Source of the DNA: Phreatobacter sp.
Lineage (GTDB): Bacteria > Pseudomonadota > Alphaproteobacteria > Rhizobiales > Phreatobacteraceae
Assembly: GCF_016793595.1 (NCBI RefSeq)
Contig: NZ_JAEULY010000016.1
Span: forward strand, 123,883 to 187,882
Length of the DNA stretch: 64,000 nucleotides
Direction: 5' to 3'
In this document: piece after piece, positions 49,435 through 57,904 of the stretch
How the letters are laid out: every line of letters starts with the position of its first letter
Position numbering within the stretch: position 1 is the stretch's first letter
Translations under genes and position numbers: made by a program
Notes under the pieces: model-generated
What the model saw: only the letters and a program-made list of their open reading frames with translations
The model's database searches: none
What the model was told of the DNA's origin: nothing

Positions 49435-50472
49435 ATGGGTTACAAGGTCGCGATCGCCGGTGCCACGGGCAATGTGGGCCGGGAAATGCTCAACATCCTC
49501 GACGAGCGCGGGTTCCCCGTCTCCGAGGTCGTGCCGCTCGCCTCGCGCCGCTCGGTCGGTCAGGAGGTCTCCTTCGGCGACAAGGTGCTGAAGGTGAAGG
49601 CGCTGGAGCACTACGACTTTTCCGACACGGACATCTGCCTGATGTCGGCGGGAGGCACGGTGTCGAAGGAATGGTCGCCGAAGATCGGCGCGCAGGGCTG
49701 CGTCGTCATCGATAATTCCTCGGCCTGGCGCTACGATTCCGACGTGCCGCTGATCGTGCCCGAGGTGAATGCCGACGCCGTCACCGGTTTCACCAGGCGC
49801 AACATCATCGCCAACCCGAATTGCTCGACCGCCCAGCTGGTCGTGGCGCTGAAGCCGCTGCACGATCGCTTCGGCATCAAGCGCGTCGTCGTCTCGACCT
49901 ACCAGTCGGTCTCCGGCGCCGGCAAGGAGGGCATGGACGAGCTCGACCTGCAGACGAAGGCGCTCTACTCGATGAAGGAGCCCGAGAAGAAGAAGTTCCC
50001 GGTCCGCATCGCCTTCAACGTCATCCCGCACATCGATGTGTTCATGGAGGACGGTTACACGAAGGAAGAGTGGAAGATGACGGTCGAGACCAAGAAGATT
50101 CTCGATCCGAAGATCAAGCTGACCGCCACCTGCGTGCGCGTGCCGGTGTTCATCGGCCATTCGGAGGCCGTCAACATCGAGTGCGAACAGCCGATCACGC
50201 CCGAGGAGGCGCGCGAGATCCTGCGCGCGGCGCCCGGCATCCTCGTCATCGACAAGCACGAGCCGGCCGGTTACGCCACGCCGCTCGACGCCGCCGGTGA
50301 GGACGCCACCTACATCTCGCGCATCCGCGAGGACGCGACGGTGGAGAACGGCCTCGCCTTCTGGTGCGTCTCGGACAACCTGCGCAAGGGCGCGGCGCTG
50401 AACGCGGTGCAGATCGCCGAGGTGCTGGTCAACCGCAAGCTGATCCAGCCGCGGGCCAAGGCCGCGGCCTGA
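49435..50472 (+). CDS. asd: Aspartate-semialdehyde dehydrogenase
   Basis: Makes aspartate semialdehyde for lysine/diaminopimelate, threonine and methionine. N-terminal NADP motif VAIAGATGNVGREML, catalytic cysteine in IANPNCSTAQLVVAL, and ASGAGKEG-type segment SVSGAGKEGMDELD with the downstream basic/His residues. The 345 aa is normal. AAAGAGGCC precedes the ATG. Confidence 0.96.
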   Translation: MGYKVAIAGATGNVGREMLNILDERGFPVSEVVPLASRRSVGQEVSFGDKVLKVKALEHYDFSDTDICLMSAGGTVSKEWSPKIGAQGCVVIDNSSAWRYDSDVPLIVPEVNADAVTGFTRRNIIANPNCSTAQLVVALKPLHDRFGIKRVVVSTYQSVSGAGKEGMDELDLQTKALYSMKEPEKKKFPVRIAFNVIPHIDVFMEDGYTKEEWKMTVETKKILDPKIKLTATCVRVPVFIGHSEAVNIECEQPITPEEAREILRAAPGILVIDKHEPAGYATPLDAAGEDATYISRIREDATVENGLAFWCVSDNLRKGAALNAVQIAEVLVNRKLIQPRAKAAA

Positions 50473-50489
50473 TCCGCCCGACGCAGTTT

Positions 50490-50582
50490 CGTCATGCCCG
50501 ACCTTGTGCCGGGCATCCACGAATTCCCTCTATTGCCGTGTTCAAGTCGTGGATGACCAGGCCAAGCCCAGTCATGACGGGT
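50490..50582. repeat. Intergenic inverted repeat pair
   Basis: CGTCATGCCCGACC near the left and CAGTCATGACG at the right face each other, with ATCCACGA and TCGTGGAT closer in. A similar CGTCATG...CATGACG element lies at 32140. Probable dispersed repeat between asd and the YciI-like gene. Confidence 0.5.
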
Positions 50583-50602
50583 TGGCGCGCGGTCGGGAGG
50601 CC

Positions 50603-50905
50603 ATGATGGCCCGCTGGATCGTCCTGTTTGAAGACAATGCCGATGCCGGCTGGGTGCGGAAGAACCACGCCCAGGAGCATTTCGACTATCTCGCCGCCCA
50701 TGCAGATCGCATCGTCATCGGCGGCGGCCTTCGCCCCGAGCCCGACGCGTGGTGGGAGGGCGGTCTGTGGGTCATGGAGGTGGAGAGCCGCGAGGAAGCC
50801 ACGCGCCTCGTCGAGGCCGACCCCTATTTCACCCTCGGCCTGCGCAAGGGCTACCGCCTCGCGCTGTGGGGCAAGGCGCCCTGCTACGGCGAGGTCAGGC
50901 TCTGA
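50603..50905 (+). CDS. YciI-like protein
   Basis: 100 residues of the dimeric alpha+beta YciI fold: WIVLFEDNADAGWVRKNHAQEH with the likely active His, VIGGGLRPEPDAWWEGG and EEATRLVEADPYFTLGL. Some relatives act on chlorinated aromatics, most are unassigned. ATG at 50603 or 50606; GGGAGG is just upstream. Confidence 0.85.
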   Translation: MMARWIVLFEDNADAGWVRKNHAQEHFDYLAAHADRIVIGGGLRPEPDAWWEGGLWVMEVESREEATRLVEADPYFTLGLRKGYRLALWGKAPCYGEVRL

Positions 50906-50914
50906 TCCCGGGGC

Positions 50915-51709
50915 CTACTGTAGCAGCCGCTCGTAATTGATGCGGAACAGGCGCTGGTCCGGCCGCGTGCGCTGGTCGAGATTGTGCAGGGCGACCGAGG
51001 TCTCGTAGCCCTGCGCGTCATAGACGGTCCACTGGCGCAGCGTCAGGTCGGAGGCGTTGAACAGCACCATGAGGCGGTTGGTGCCGCCGATGGCCTGCCG
51101 CTCCTCCAGCATGACGATGACGTAGTCGGGATCGCGCGTCACCGAGGTGACGTTGGCGTCGCGCAGGATGTCGACGCGGTCGGAGAGCAGGAAGCGCAGC
51201 GGCGTCTGCGACAGGGGGTAGATGTCCTGCGTGTTCAGGCGGCGGTCGCGCACCGCCACCGACTGGCCGTCAGCGATGATCTCAACCGGGCTCGGCGCAT
51301 TGTACTGGAAGCGGATCTTGCCGGGCTTGTCGAGGTACAGCTTGCCCGTGGTGCGGCGGCCGTCCGGGCCGATCTGCACGAAATCGCCCTGCATGAAGCG
51401 GATGCCGTTGAAATAGTTGTTCACCTGGGTTGCGATGTCGCGGGAATCGGCATCGACGCCGCGCGCGGCGCGAGGGGCCTGCCGGCGGATCGGCGAGGCG
51501 AGGCCGCCGCCGGACGCCGCCGGAGGCGGCGAGGCCGTCGGCGCACCGCCCGGACGCGGCGCTGCGGGGGCCCCGCCGGGCGGTCCCAGCTGGAGCGGCG
51601 CGCCCTGCGCGAGCACGAAGGGCTGGTCGGAGGCAGCGGCGGTGAAGGCCGGGCCAGCGAGTGCGAAGGCAAGGCAGGCCGGGAGGACGAGGGTCAGGCG
51701 GGCGGTCAT
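50915..51709 (-). CDS. lolA: LolA-family outer-membrane lipoprotein carrier
   Basis: 264 residues. Signal peptide (LTLVLPACLAFALAGPAFTA), a Gly/Pro/Ala-rich stretch of about 60 residues not usual in E. coli LolA, then the beta-barrel-like domain: NYFNGIRFMQGDFVQIGPDG, GKLYLDKPGKIRFQYN. Carries lipoproteins across the periplasm. Convergent with the YciI gene and followed, toward higher coordinates, by ftsK in the same direction. Confidence 0.88.
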   Translation of the reverse strand: MTARLTLVLPACLAFALAGPAFTAAASDQPFVLAQGAPLQLGPPGGAPAAPRPGGAPTASPPPAASGGGLASPIRRQAPRAARGVDADSRDIATQVNNYFNGIRFMQGDFVQIGPDGRRTTGKLYLDKPGKIRFQYNAPSPVEIIADGQSVAVRDRRLNTQDIYPLSQTPLRFLLSDRVDILRDANVTSVTRDPDYVIVMLEERQAIGGTNRLMVLFNASDLTLRQWTVYDAQGYETSVALHNLDQRTRPDQRLFRINYERLLQ

Positions 51710-51806
51710 CGGTCCTCGGGTCGGCTCGGGGCTTGCGCGGTCATGTCAGGGCGGGAGATAGAAAGCCGTTGGGGCGATTTCGAGGCGCGGACGGCCGGGG
51801 ACACGC

Positions 51807-54227
51807 TCAGTCGGCGGCTTCCGGCATCAGGATCTCGCGTTTTCCGGCGTGGTTGGCGGGGCCGACAAGCCCTTCCCGTTCCATGCGCTCGATCAGCGAG
51901 GCGGCGCGGTTGTAGCCGATCTGCAGGCGGCGCTGGATGTAGGAGGTCGAGGCCTTCTTGTCGCGGATGACCACCTGCACGGCCTTGTCGTAGAGGTCCG
52001 CCGGCTCCTCGCCGAAGGCGCCCTTGTCGAACACGGCGCCGTCCTCGCCATCCTCGCCGCCGCTCTCGTCATCGTCGGTGGTGACCGCATCGAGATAGTC
52101 CGGCGCGCCCTGCATCTTCAGATGATTGACGATGCGCTCGACCTCCTCGTCCGAGACGAAGGGCCCGTGGACGCGGCTGATGCGGCCGCCGCCGGCCATG
52201 TAGAGCATGTCGCCGCGGCCGAGGAGCTGTTCGGCGCCCTGCTCGCCGAGAATGGTGCGGCTGTCGATCTTCGATGTCACCTGGAAGGAGATGCGGGTCG
52301 GGAAGTTTGCCTTGATCGTGCCGGTGATGACGTCGACCGAGGGGCGCTGCGTCGCCATGATCAGGTGGATGCCGGCCGCGCGGGCCATCTGCGCGAGGCG
52401 CTGGATGGCGCCCTCGATTTCCTTGCCGGCGACCATCATCAGGTCGGCCATCTCGTCGACGATGACCACGATATAGGGGATCGGGTCGAGACCCATCTCC
52501 TCCTGCTCGTAGACCGCCTCGCCCGTCTCGCGGTCGAAGCCGGTCTGGACGGTGCGGGTCAGCACCTCGCCCTTGGCTTTCGCCTGCGCCATGCGGGCAT
52601 TGAACCCGTCGATGTTGCGCACGCCGAGCTTCGACATCTTCTTGTAGCGCTCCTCCATCTCGCGGACCGCCCATTTCAGCGCCACGACGGCCTTTTTCGG
52701 GTCGGTGACGACGGGGGTCAGGAGATGCGGAATGCCGTCGTAGATCGACAGTTCCAGCATTTTCGGATCGACCATGATCAGGCGGCACTGGTCCGGGCGG
52801 AGCCGGTAGAGCAGCGACAGGATCATGGTGTTGATGGCGACCGACTTGCCCGAGCCCGTGGTGCCCGCGATCAGCAGGTGCGGCATGCGCGCGAGGTCGG
52901 TGACGATCGGCGCGCCGCCGATGTCCTTGCCGAGGGCGAGCACCAGCGCGCCGGCACTGCGCAGCTCGGCCTCGGCCGACAGCAGCTCGCGCAGATAGAC
53001 CGTCTCGCGCTCGCCGTTGGGCAGCTCGATGCCGATGACGTTGCGCCCGGGGATGACGGCGACGCGCACCGAGACGGCGCTCATCGAACGCGCGATGTCG
53101 TCGGCGAGGCCGATGACGCGGCTCGTCTTGGTGCCCGGCGCCGGCTCGAGCTCGTAGAGCGTGACGACAGGGCCGGGCCGCACCTTGACGATCTGGCCCT
53201 TGACGCCGAAATCCTCGAGCACCGATTCGAGCAGCCGCGCGTTGCGGGCGAGCGCGTCCTCGTCGATCTCCGCCGTGCGCGCGCGCGGCTTGGGTGCGGT
53301 CAGCAGGTCGAGCGGCGGCAGCGTCAGCGGCCCGCCGGGCGGCAGGTCGAGCTTGCCCTGCTGGACTTTCTGGCGCTTCGCCGGCGGCGGCTCGGCGCGC
53401 GTGACCACGAGGTCGGACGGCGCGGGGCGCGGCCGCTCGGGCATGTCATCGGCGATCGACTCCTCCCCGGGCGCGGACGGACCGATGTCGATCTGCGGCT
53501 CGATGCGCTCGCGCCGCAGCGTCTCCTTCGCGTGGGCGCGCGCGGCGGCGCCCGCGGCGGCGTCTCGCGGCTTCGGGCGCCATTCGGCGATGCGCCGCGA
53601 CAGCCCGAAGGTGTAGCGGCCTACGGTGGCGCCGAAGCGGCCGATCGCGCGCCATTCGCCCCAGGTGATGGCGAGGGCGAAGAACAGGCTCACGCTCGCG
53701 ATCGCGCCGGCGATCGTGGCGACGCCGAGCGCGCCGAAGCCCGAACCGGCGGAGACGCGCAGCACCCAGGCGAGGAAGAGGCGCCCGATCGCACCGCCGA
53801 GGCCGCCGTCGAAGGGCGCGCCCCAGTCCGACGGAACCGGCACGAAGGCGAGCGCCAGCGCGGCGAACAGAACCGTCATCGGCAGCAGTGCGAGCCGCAA
53901 GGTCCAAAGCGGCAGATGCTGGACGCGGATCAGCCGCCAGCCCCAGGCCCCGATCGCGAGCACGAGCACGCCGGCGCCGAGGCCGAGCGTCTGGATCAGC
54001 AGGTCGGCGCAGACCGCGCCGGGATAGCCGAGCAGGTTGCGCGGCTGGCCGTCGCTGGCATAGCTCAACGAGGGGTCGCTCGGCTGATAGGAGATCAGCG
54101 CGAGCGCGAGAAAGACCGCCGTCGTGATCAACACGAGGCCGATCGTCTCGACGAAGCGGCGGCGCACGAATGCCACCGCCCAGGGCGGCAGCAGAATCGG
54201 GCGCGCGGCGGTGCGAACGCTGGCCAT
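51807..54227 (-). CDS. ftsK: DNA translocase FtsK
   Basis: 806 residues: four N-terminal membrane helices (VLITTAVFLALALISYQ; VLVLAIGAWGWRL and onward), a linker, the motor with Walker A GTTGSGKSVAIN and Walker B IVVIVDEMADLMM, the LAQMARAAGIHLIMATQRPS motif, and a C-terminal gamma winged helix (SYIQRRLQIGYNRAASLI) that reads KOPS sites. Start MASVRTAARP was chosen; the frame extends 42 codons upstream but without a family match. Coordinates chromosome unlinking with septation. Confidence 0.96.
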   Translation of the reverse strand: MASVRTAARPILLPPWAVAFVRRRFVETIGLVLITTAVFLALALISYQPSDPSLSYASDGQPRNLLGYPGAVCADLLIQTLGLGAGVLVLAIGAWGWRLIRVQHLPLWTLRLALLPMTVLFAALALAFVPVPSDWGAPFDGGLGGAIGRLFLAWVLRVSAGSGFGALGVATIAGAIASVSLFFALAITWGEWRAIGRFGATVGRYTFGLSRRIAEWRPKPRDAAAGAAARAHAKETLRRERIEPQIDIGPSAPGEESIADDMPERPRPAPSDLVVTRAEPPPAKRQKVQQGKLDLPPGGPLTLPPLDLLTAPKPRARTAEIDEDALARNARLLESVLEDFGVKGQIVKVRPGPVVTLYELEPAPGTKTSRVIGLADDIARSMSAVSVRVAVIPGRNVIGIELPNGERETVYLRELLSAEAELRSAGALVLALGKDIGGAPIVTDLARMPHLLIAGTTGSGKSVAINTMILSLLYRLRPDQCRLIMVDPKMLELSIYDGIPHLLTPVVTDPKKAVVALKWAVREMEERYKKMSKLGVRNIDGFNARMAQAKAKGEVLTRTVQTGFDRETGEAVYEQEEMGLDPIPYIVVIVDEMADLMMVAGKEIEGAIQRLAQMARAAGIHLIMATQRPSVDVITGTIKANFPTRISFQVTSKIDSRTILGEQGAEQLLGRGDMLYMAGGGRISRVHGPFVSDEEVERIVNHLKMQGAPDYLDAVTTDDDESGGEDGEDGAVFDKGAFGEEPADLYDKAVQVVIRDKKASTSYIQRRLQIGYNRAASLIERMEREGLVGPANHAGKREILMPEAAD

Positions 54228-54546
54228 GACACCCCCGGAACGCGCGGTACGAATGGAAAACAATACTATTGACCCCGCTCTTAACAAACAAGTGCAAGAG
54301 CGTTGCCGATCTGTAGGGGGATGCAAAACGCCGCAATGAGGATGAAACAGCAAGACATATCAGGAACATCGTTCGGTGGCCGATCCCGCCAAGGCGGCCG
54401 CCGAACGGGAATGTCCCCAGCATCTAGCGCCGCCTAGCGGGCACGCCGCAAAATCACCGAGTCGCTGGAGCGTTTAGAACATTACATGAATATAAAGCGC
54501 CTATTTCGCGAAAATCCGGATGTAGTGTGTGGCGTTTCGCGGGCGC
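54228..54546. other. Intergenic region upstream of ftsK
   Basis: 319 bp without a gene. It has an inverted repeat GTTCGGTGGCCG (54370) with CGGCCGCCGAAC (54394), one mismatch, a possible transcript hairpin behind the first ammonium-transporter gene, and AT-richer stretches near 54250-54300 that may be the ftsK promoter. Confidence 0.6.
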
Positions 54547-55872
54547 CTATTGCATGGCCTCGCCGTGCAAGGCGAGGTCGAGGCCGTCGCGCTCCGCCTC
54601 GTCGGTGACGCGCAGACCGATCGCCGCGTCGATCAGCTTGAGCAAGACGAAGCTCCCGACGCCGCTCCAGGCGATGGTCGCCAGCACGCCGCCGAGCTGG
54701 ATCAGCAGCTGGCGCGGATTGCCTTCGAGCAGGCCCGGCAGGCCGGCGGGGTTGTCGGCGGTCGCGGTCACTGCCCCCGCGGCGAAGATCCCCGCCGCCA
54801 GCGTGCCGAGGATGCCGCCGACGCCGTGGACGCCGAAGACGTCGAGCGAATCGTCGTAGCGCAGGCGGCGCTTCAGGCTGGTGCAGGCCCAGTAGCACAG
54901 CGCGCCGGCGGCGAGCCCGATGACGATGCCATGAGCGGGCAGGATGAAGCCCGACGCCGGCGTGACCGTGCCGAGCCCGGCGACCGCGCCGGAGATGATG
55001 CCGAGCACCGAGGGCTTGCCGCGCGACCACCATTCGATCGCCATCCAGCTCAACGCCCCTGCCGAAGCGGCGAAATGGGTCGCCAGCATCGCCAGGCCCG
55101 CGCGGCCGTCGGCGGCGAGGGCCGAACCGGCGTTGAAGCCGAACCAGCCGACCCACAGCAGCCCGGTGCCGACCACCGCCATCGACAGGTCGTAGGGCGC
55201 GAGGTTTTCCTGGCCGAAGCCGCGGCGCCGGCCGAGCAGCACCGCGGCGACCAGTCCGGCGACGCCGGCGTTGATGTGCACGACGGTGCCGCCCGCATAG
55301 TCGAGCAGCCCCGCGGCGGCGAGGAATCCGCCGCCCCACACCCAGTGTGCGATCGGCACGTACACGACGAACAGCCAGGCGACGATGAAGGCAATGAAGG
55401 CCGAGAACTTCATGCGGTCGGCGACCGCGCCGGCGATCAGCGCGCAGGTGATGATCGCGAAGGTCATCTGATAGGCGAGGAAGACCGATTCGGGAATCGT
55501 CGGCGCGAGGGCGTTGGTGCCGTCGCGCGTCAGGCCGCTGAGGAAGACGCGGCCGAGGCCGCCGAGCCACGCGCCGTCGCCGGTGAAGGCGAGGCTGTAC
55601 GCACCGGCGAACCACAGCACCGAGACGATGCCGGTTGCGGCGAAGCTCTGCATCATCGTCGCGAGCACGTTCTTCTTGCGCACCATGCCGGCGTAGAACA
55701 GCGCCAGGCCGGGGATCGTCATCAGCAGCACGAGCGCGGTCGAGCCGAGCATCCAGGCGGTATGCCCGGCGTCGATCGTCGAAGCGGCTTGCTGGGCCCG
55801 CGCGGCCTGCGCAAGGCAGACGAGGAGAAGGCCGCACGCGACGCGCGCGGCCCAGGCGGAACGAGGGGACAT
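54547..55872 (-). CDS. amt: Ammonium transporter (first of two)
   Basis: 441 residues. A signal peptide-like N-terminus, then eleven helices: GHTAWMLGSTALVLLMTIPG, FAGAYSLAFTGDG, MTFAIITCALIAGAVADR, AHWVWGGGFLAA, GGTVVHINAGVAGLVAAVLL with the conserved His, and FGVHGVGGILGTL with the second His. It is about 60% identical by eye in many stretches to the second gene. A sigma-54-like site is at 55963-55978. No glnK gene adjoins. Confidence 0.94.
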   Translation of the reverse strand: MSPRSAWAARVACGLLLVCLAQAARAQQAASTIDAGHTAWMLGSTALVLLMTIPGLALFYAGMVRKKNVLATMMQSFAATGIVSVLWFAGAYSLAFTGDGAWLGGLGRVFLSGLTRDGTNALAPTIPESVFLAYQMTFAIITCALIAGAVADRMKFSAFIAFIVAWLFVVYVPIAHWVWGGGFLAAAGLLDYAGGTVVHINAGVAGLVAAVLLGRRRGFGQENLAPYDLSMAVVGTGLLWVGWFGFNAGSALAADGRAGLAMLATHFAASAGALSWMAIEWWSRGKPSVLGIISGAVAGLGTVTPASGFILPAHGIVIGLAAGALCYWACTSLKRRLRYDDSLDVFGVHGVGGILGTLAAGIFAAGAVTATADNPAGLPGLLEGNPRQLLIQLGGVLATIAWSGVGSFVLLKLIDAAIGLRVTDEAERDGLDLALHGEAMQ

Positions 55873-55962
55873 GGGTCGTCAACTCCCGGGCAGATGTCTT
55901 TCCGGCACGCTTCGTCGCCTGCCGCAGGACGGCAGGCGCGGTGCCGGTTGATTGATGCCCAA

Positions 55963-55978
55963 TCAAGAACCATGCCAT
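55963..55978 (-). promoter_or_regulatory. Sigma-54-like promoter, first amt gene
   Basis: On the minus strand TGGCATGGTTCTTGAT, matching the -24 element (TGGCAC) except one base, with GA instead of GC at -12, 10-nt GG spacing. The second gene has the same motif with one difference. It starts 106 bp upstream of the ATG. Confidence 0.5.
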
Positions 55979-56161
55979 GGCGATTTTCCGGGCAGATCGG
56001 CGCGGACCGGCCCGAAGATCCCAGGAAATACGTTCCAATTCAGTAGATTGCTGCTCGGCGATGGGGCGACCGGGCTGCCCATGCAGGCGGCGGAAGTTCA
56101 GCGCGGCTATTGCGGCGCTGTCCAGGAATTAGGCACACCTGCGATCGCCTGATCGCGCCCC

Positions 56162-56193
56162 AAAAAAAGAAGGGGCGGCCCGAAGGCCGCCCC
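56162..56193 (-). terminator. Rho-independent terminator of the second amt gene
   Basis: Stem GGGGCGGCC/GGCCGCCCC with loop CGAA, then on the minus strand a T-rich tail (TTCTTTTTTT). It lies 32 bp beyond the stop codon. Confidence 0.92.
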
Positions 56194-56224
56194 AGTCGCT
56201 CAGGAGGAACCCAGCAGCGAACGT

Positions 56225-57598
56225 CTACTGCACCGCCTCGCCATGCAGCGCGAGGTCGAGGCCGTCGCGCTCCGCCTCGTCCGGCACGCGCAGGCCGACC
56301 AGCGCGTCGACGATCTTGGCGATGATCCAGCTCGCGATCGCGGTGTAGATCGCCACGAACGTCGCACCGACGAACTGCGTGATGAGCTGCGCGGGATTGC
56401 CGAACAGCAGGCCCGACGTGCCCTCGGGGCTCGCCTCGGTGGCCGACAGCGCGCCGACGGCGAAGACGCCGGTGAGGATCGCGCCGACATAGCCGCCGAT
56501 CGCATGGACGCCGAAGGCGTCGAGCGAGTCGTCGTAGCCGACCGCGTGCTTGAGGCTGGTGCAGGCCCAGTAGCAGACCGCGCCGGAGGCGAGGCCGATC
56601 GCCAGCGCGCCGCCGGGGAACACGAAGCCCGAGGCCGGCGTGATGGCGACGAGACCCGCGACCGCGCCCGACACGATGCCGAGCACCGACGGCTTGCCGC
56701 GCTGGGCCCACTCGACGAACATCCACGCCAGCGCCGCGCCGGCCGCGCCGATCATCGTCACCAGCATCGCCATGCCGGCGCGCCCGTCCGCGGCGACCGC
56801 CGAACCGGCGTTGAAGCCGAACCAGCCCACCCACAGCAGCGAGGCGCCGATCACGGCGAGGCCGACATTGTACGGCGCGAAGTTGTCGTGGCCGAAGCCG
56901 CGGCGCTTGCCGATGACGAGGGCGAGAACCAGGCCCGCGACACCGGCATTGATGTGCACGACCGTGCCGCCGGCGAAGTCGAGCACCGCCCCGAACTCGA
57001 TGCCGAACAGCTTGCCCTGGGCGAGGAACCCGCCCGCCCACACCCAGTGCGCCACCGGCGCGTAGACGACGAAGAGCCAGATCGTCACGAAGAGGAGCAG
57101 CGCCGAGAACTTCATCCGGTCGGCGACCGCGCCCGCGATCAGCGCGCAGGTGATGATCGCGAAGGTCATCTGGAACATCATGAAGACCGACTCGGGCACC
57201 GTGCCCGCCAGCGAATGGCGCGTTTCCATCGTCAGGCCGGACATGAAGAAGCGCTCGAGCGTGCCGAGATAGGTGCCATCGCCCATGAACGCGAGGCTGT
57301 AGCCGGCGATCATCCACAGCACGGCGACGAGGCAGGTCACGGCGAAGCTTTGCATCATCGTCGCCAGCACGTTCTTCTTGCGCACCATGCCGGCATAGAA
57401 CAGCGCGACGCCGGGAATGGTCATCATCAGCACCAGCGCGGTGGAAATCAGAAGCCACGCGGTGTTGCCGGAATCGATCGGCGGCACGGCCGGCGCGGCG
57501 GGCGTCGCGGCCGCCTGGGCGAAGACGTCGGGGCTTGCGGCGAGAAGACCGGCGAGGCCGAACAAGCCCGTCGCCAAGGTCCGGCGGAATTTCGTCAT
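56225..57598 (-). CDS. amt: Ammonium transporter (second of two)
   Basis: 457 residues. Signal peptide (GLFGLAGLLAASPDVFA), then the Amt helices: NTAWLLISTALVLMMTIPG, MTFAIITCALIAGAVADR, GGTVVHINAGVAGLVLALVI, GFNAGSAVAADG, FGVHAIGGYVGAIL. Both pore histidines are present. Start MTKFRRTLATGL was chosen because it begins the signal peptide. It is a paralogue of the upstream gene with the same C-terminal tail (LDLALHGEAVQ/AMQ). Confidence 0.94.
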   Translation of the reverse strand: MTKFRRTLATGLFGLAGLLAASPDVFAQAAATPAAPAVPPIDSGNTAWLLISTALVLMMTIPGVALFYAGMVRKKNVLATMMQSFAVTCLVAVLWMIAGYSLAFMGDGTYLGTLERFFMSGLTMETRHSLAGTVPESVFMMFQMTFAIITCALIAGAVADRMKFSALLLFVTIWLFVVYAPVAHWVWAGGFLAQGKLFGIEFGAVLDFAGGTVVHINAGVAGLVLALVIGKRRGFGHDNFAPYNVGLAVIGASLLWVGWFGFNAGSAVAADGRAGMAMLVTMIGAAGAALAWMFVEWAQRGKPSVLGIVSGAVAGLVAITPASGFVFPGGALAIGLASGAVCYWACTSLKHAVGYDDSLDAFGVHAIGGYVGAILTGVFAVGALSATEASPEGTSGLLFGNPAQLITQFVGATFVAIYTAIASWIIAKIVDALVGLRVPDEAERDGLDLALHGEAVQ

Positions 57599-57904
57599 CA
57601 CGATCGAACTCTCCCGGTCGATGTCTGGGCAGGCGGGCGCCTGCCTTCGCCCCTGCAACATCAAGAACCGTGCCATCGCCCAGGCGGCGCGACCGGCATG
57701 CGCGCGCCGCGCCGGGTGCCGCCGGATGAGTCACGATTCCGGATGCTTTTCCGGGCGTGGCCCAAGGCGTTTCGAGATTGGCCGGCGAAATTTTAGGCAT
57801 TCGCCGGCGGCGATCTGCTCAAAAAATGCTCATCTCGGCGCGGCGAAGCGCCCCTGGACTTCGGCACGGCTCGGCGGGATGCTCGGGCCATGCGGAAGGA
57901 CGAA
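57599..57904. other. Divergent region between amt and the UbiH-like gene
   Basis: 306 bp. Holds the sigma-54-like site at 57660-57675, a GC-rich inverted repeat around CAGGCGGGCGCCTGCC (57630) and the promoter of the UbiH-type gene. No gene found. Confidence 0.65.
57660..57675 (-). promoter_or_regulatory. Sigma-54-like promoter, second amt gene
   Basis: On the minus strand TGGCACGGTTCTTGAT: perfect -24 half TGGCAC, GA instead of GC at -12. Identical to the first gene's site except one base. Confidence 0.55.

Larger units (their letters stand above)
55873..56224. other. Intergenic region between the two ammonium transporter genes
   Basis: 352 bp: the first gene's promoter region with the sigma-54-like site, and the terminator of the second gene. 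No additional gene seen. Confidence 0.7.

Noticed and set aside
54228..54546. Contig chimaera at the ftsK/amt boundary
   Set aside because: A shift in style was suspected there, but ftsK beside ammonium transporters and the following gene order are normal in Hyphomicrobiales, and no abrupt composition change is obvious.
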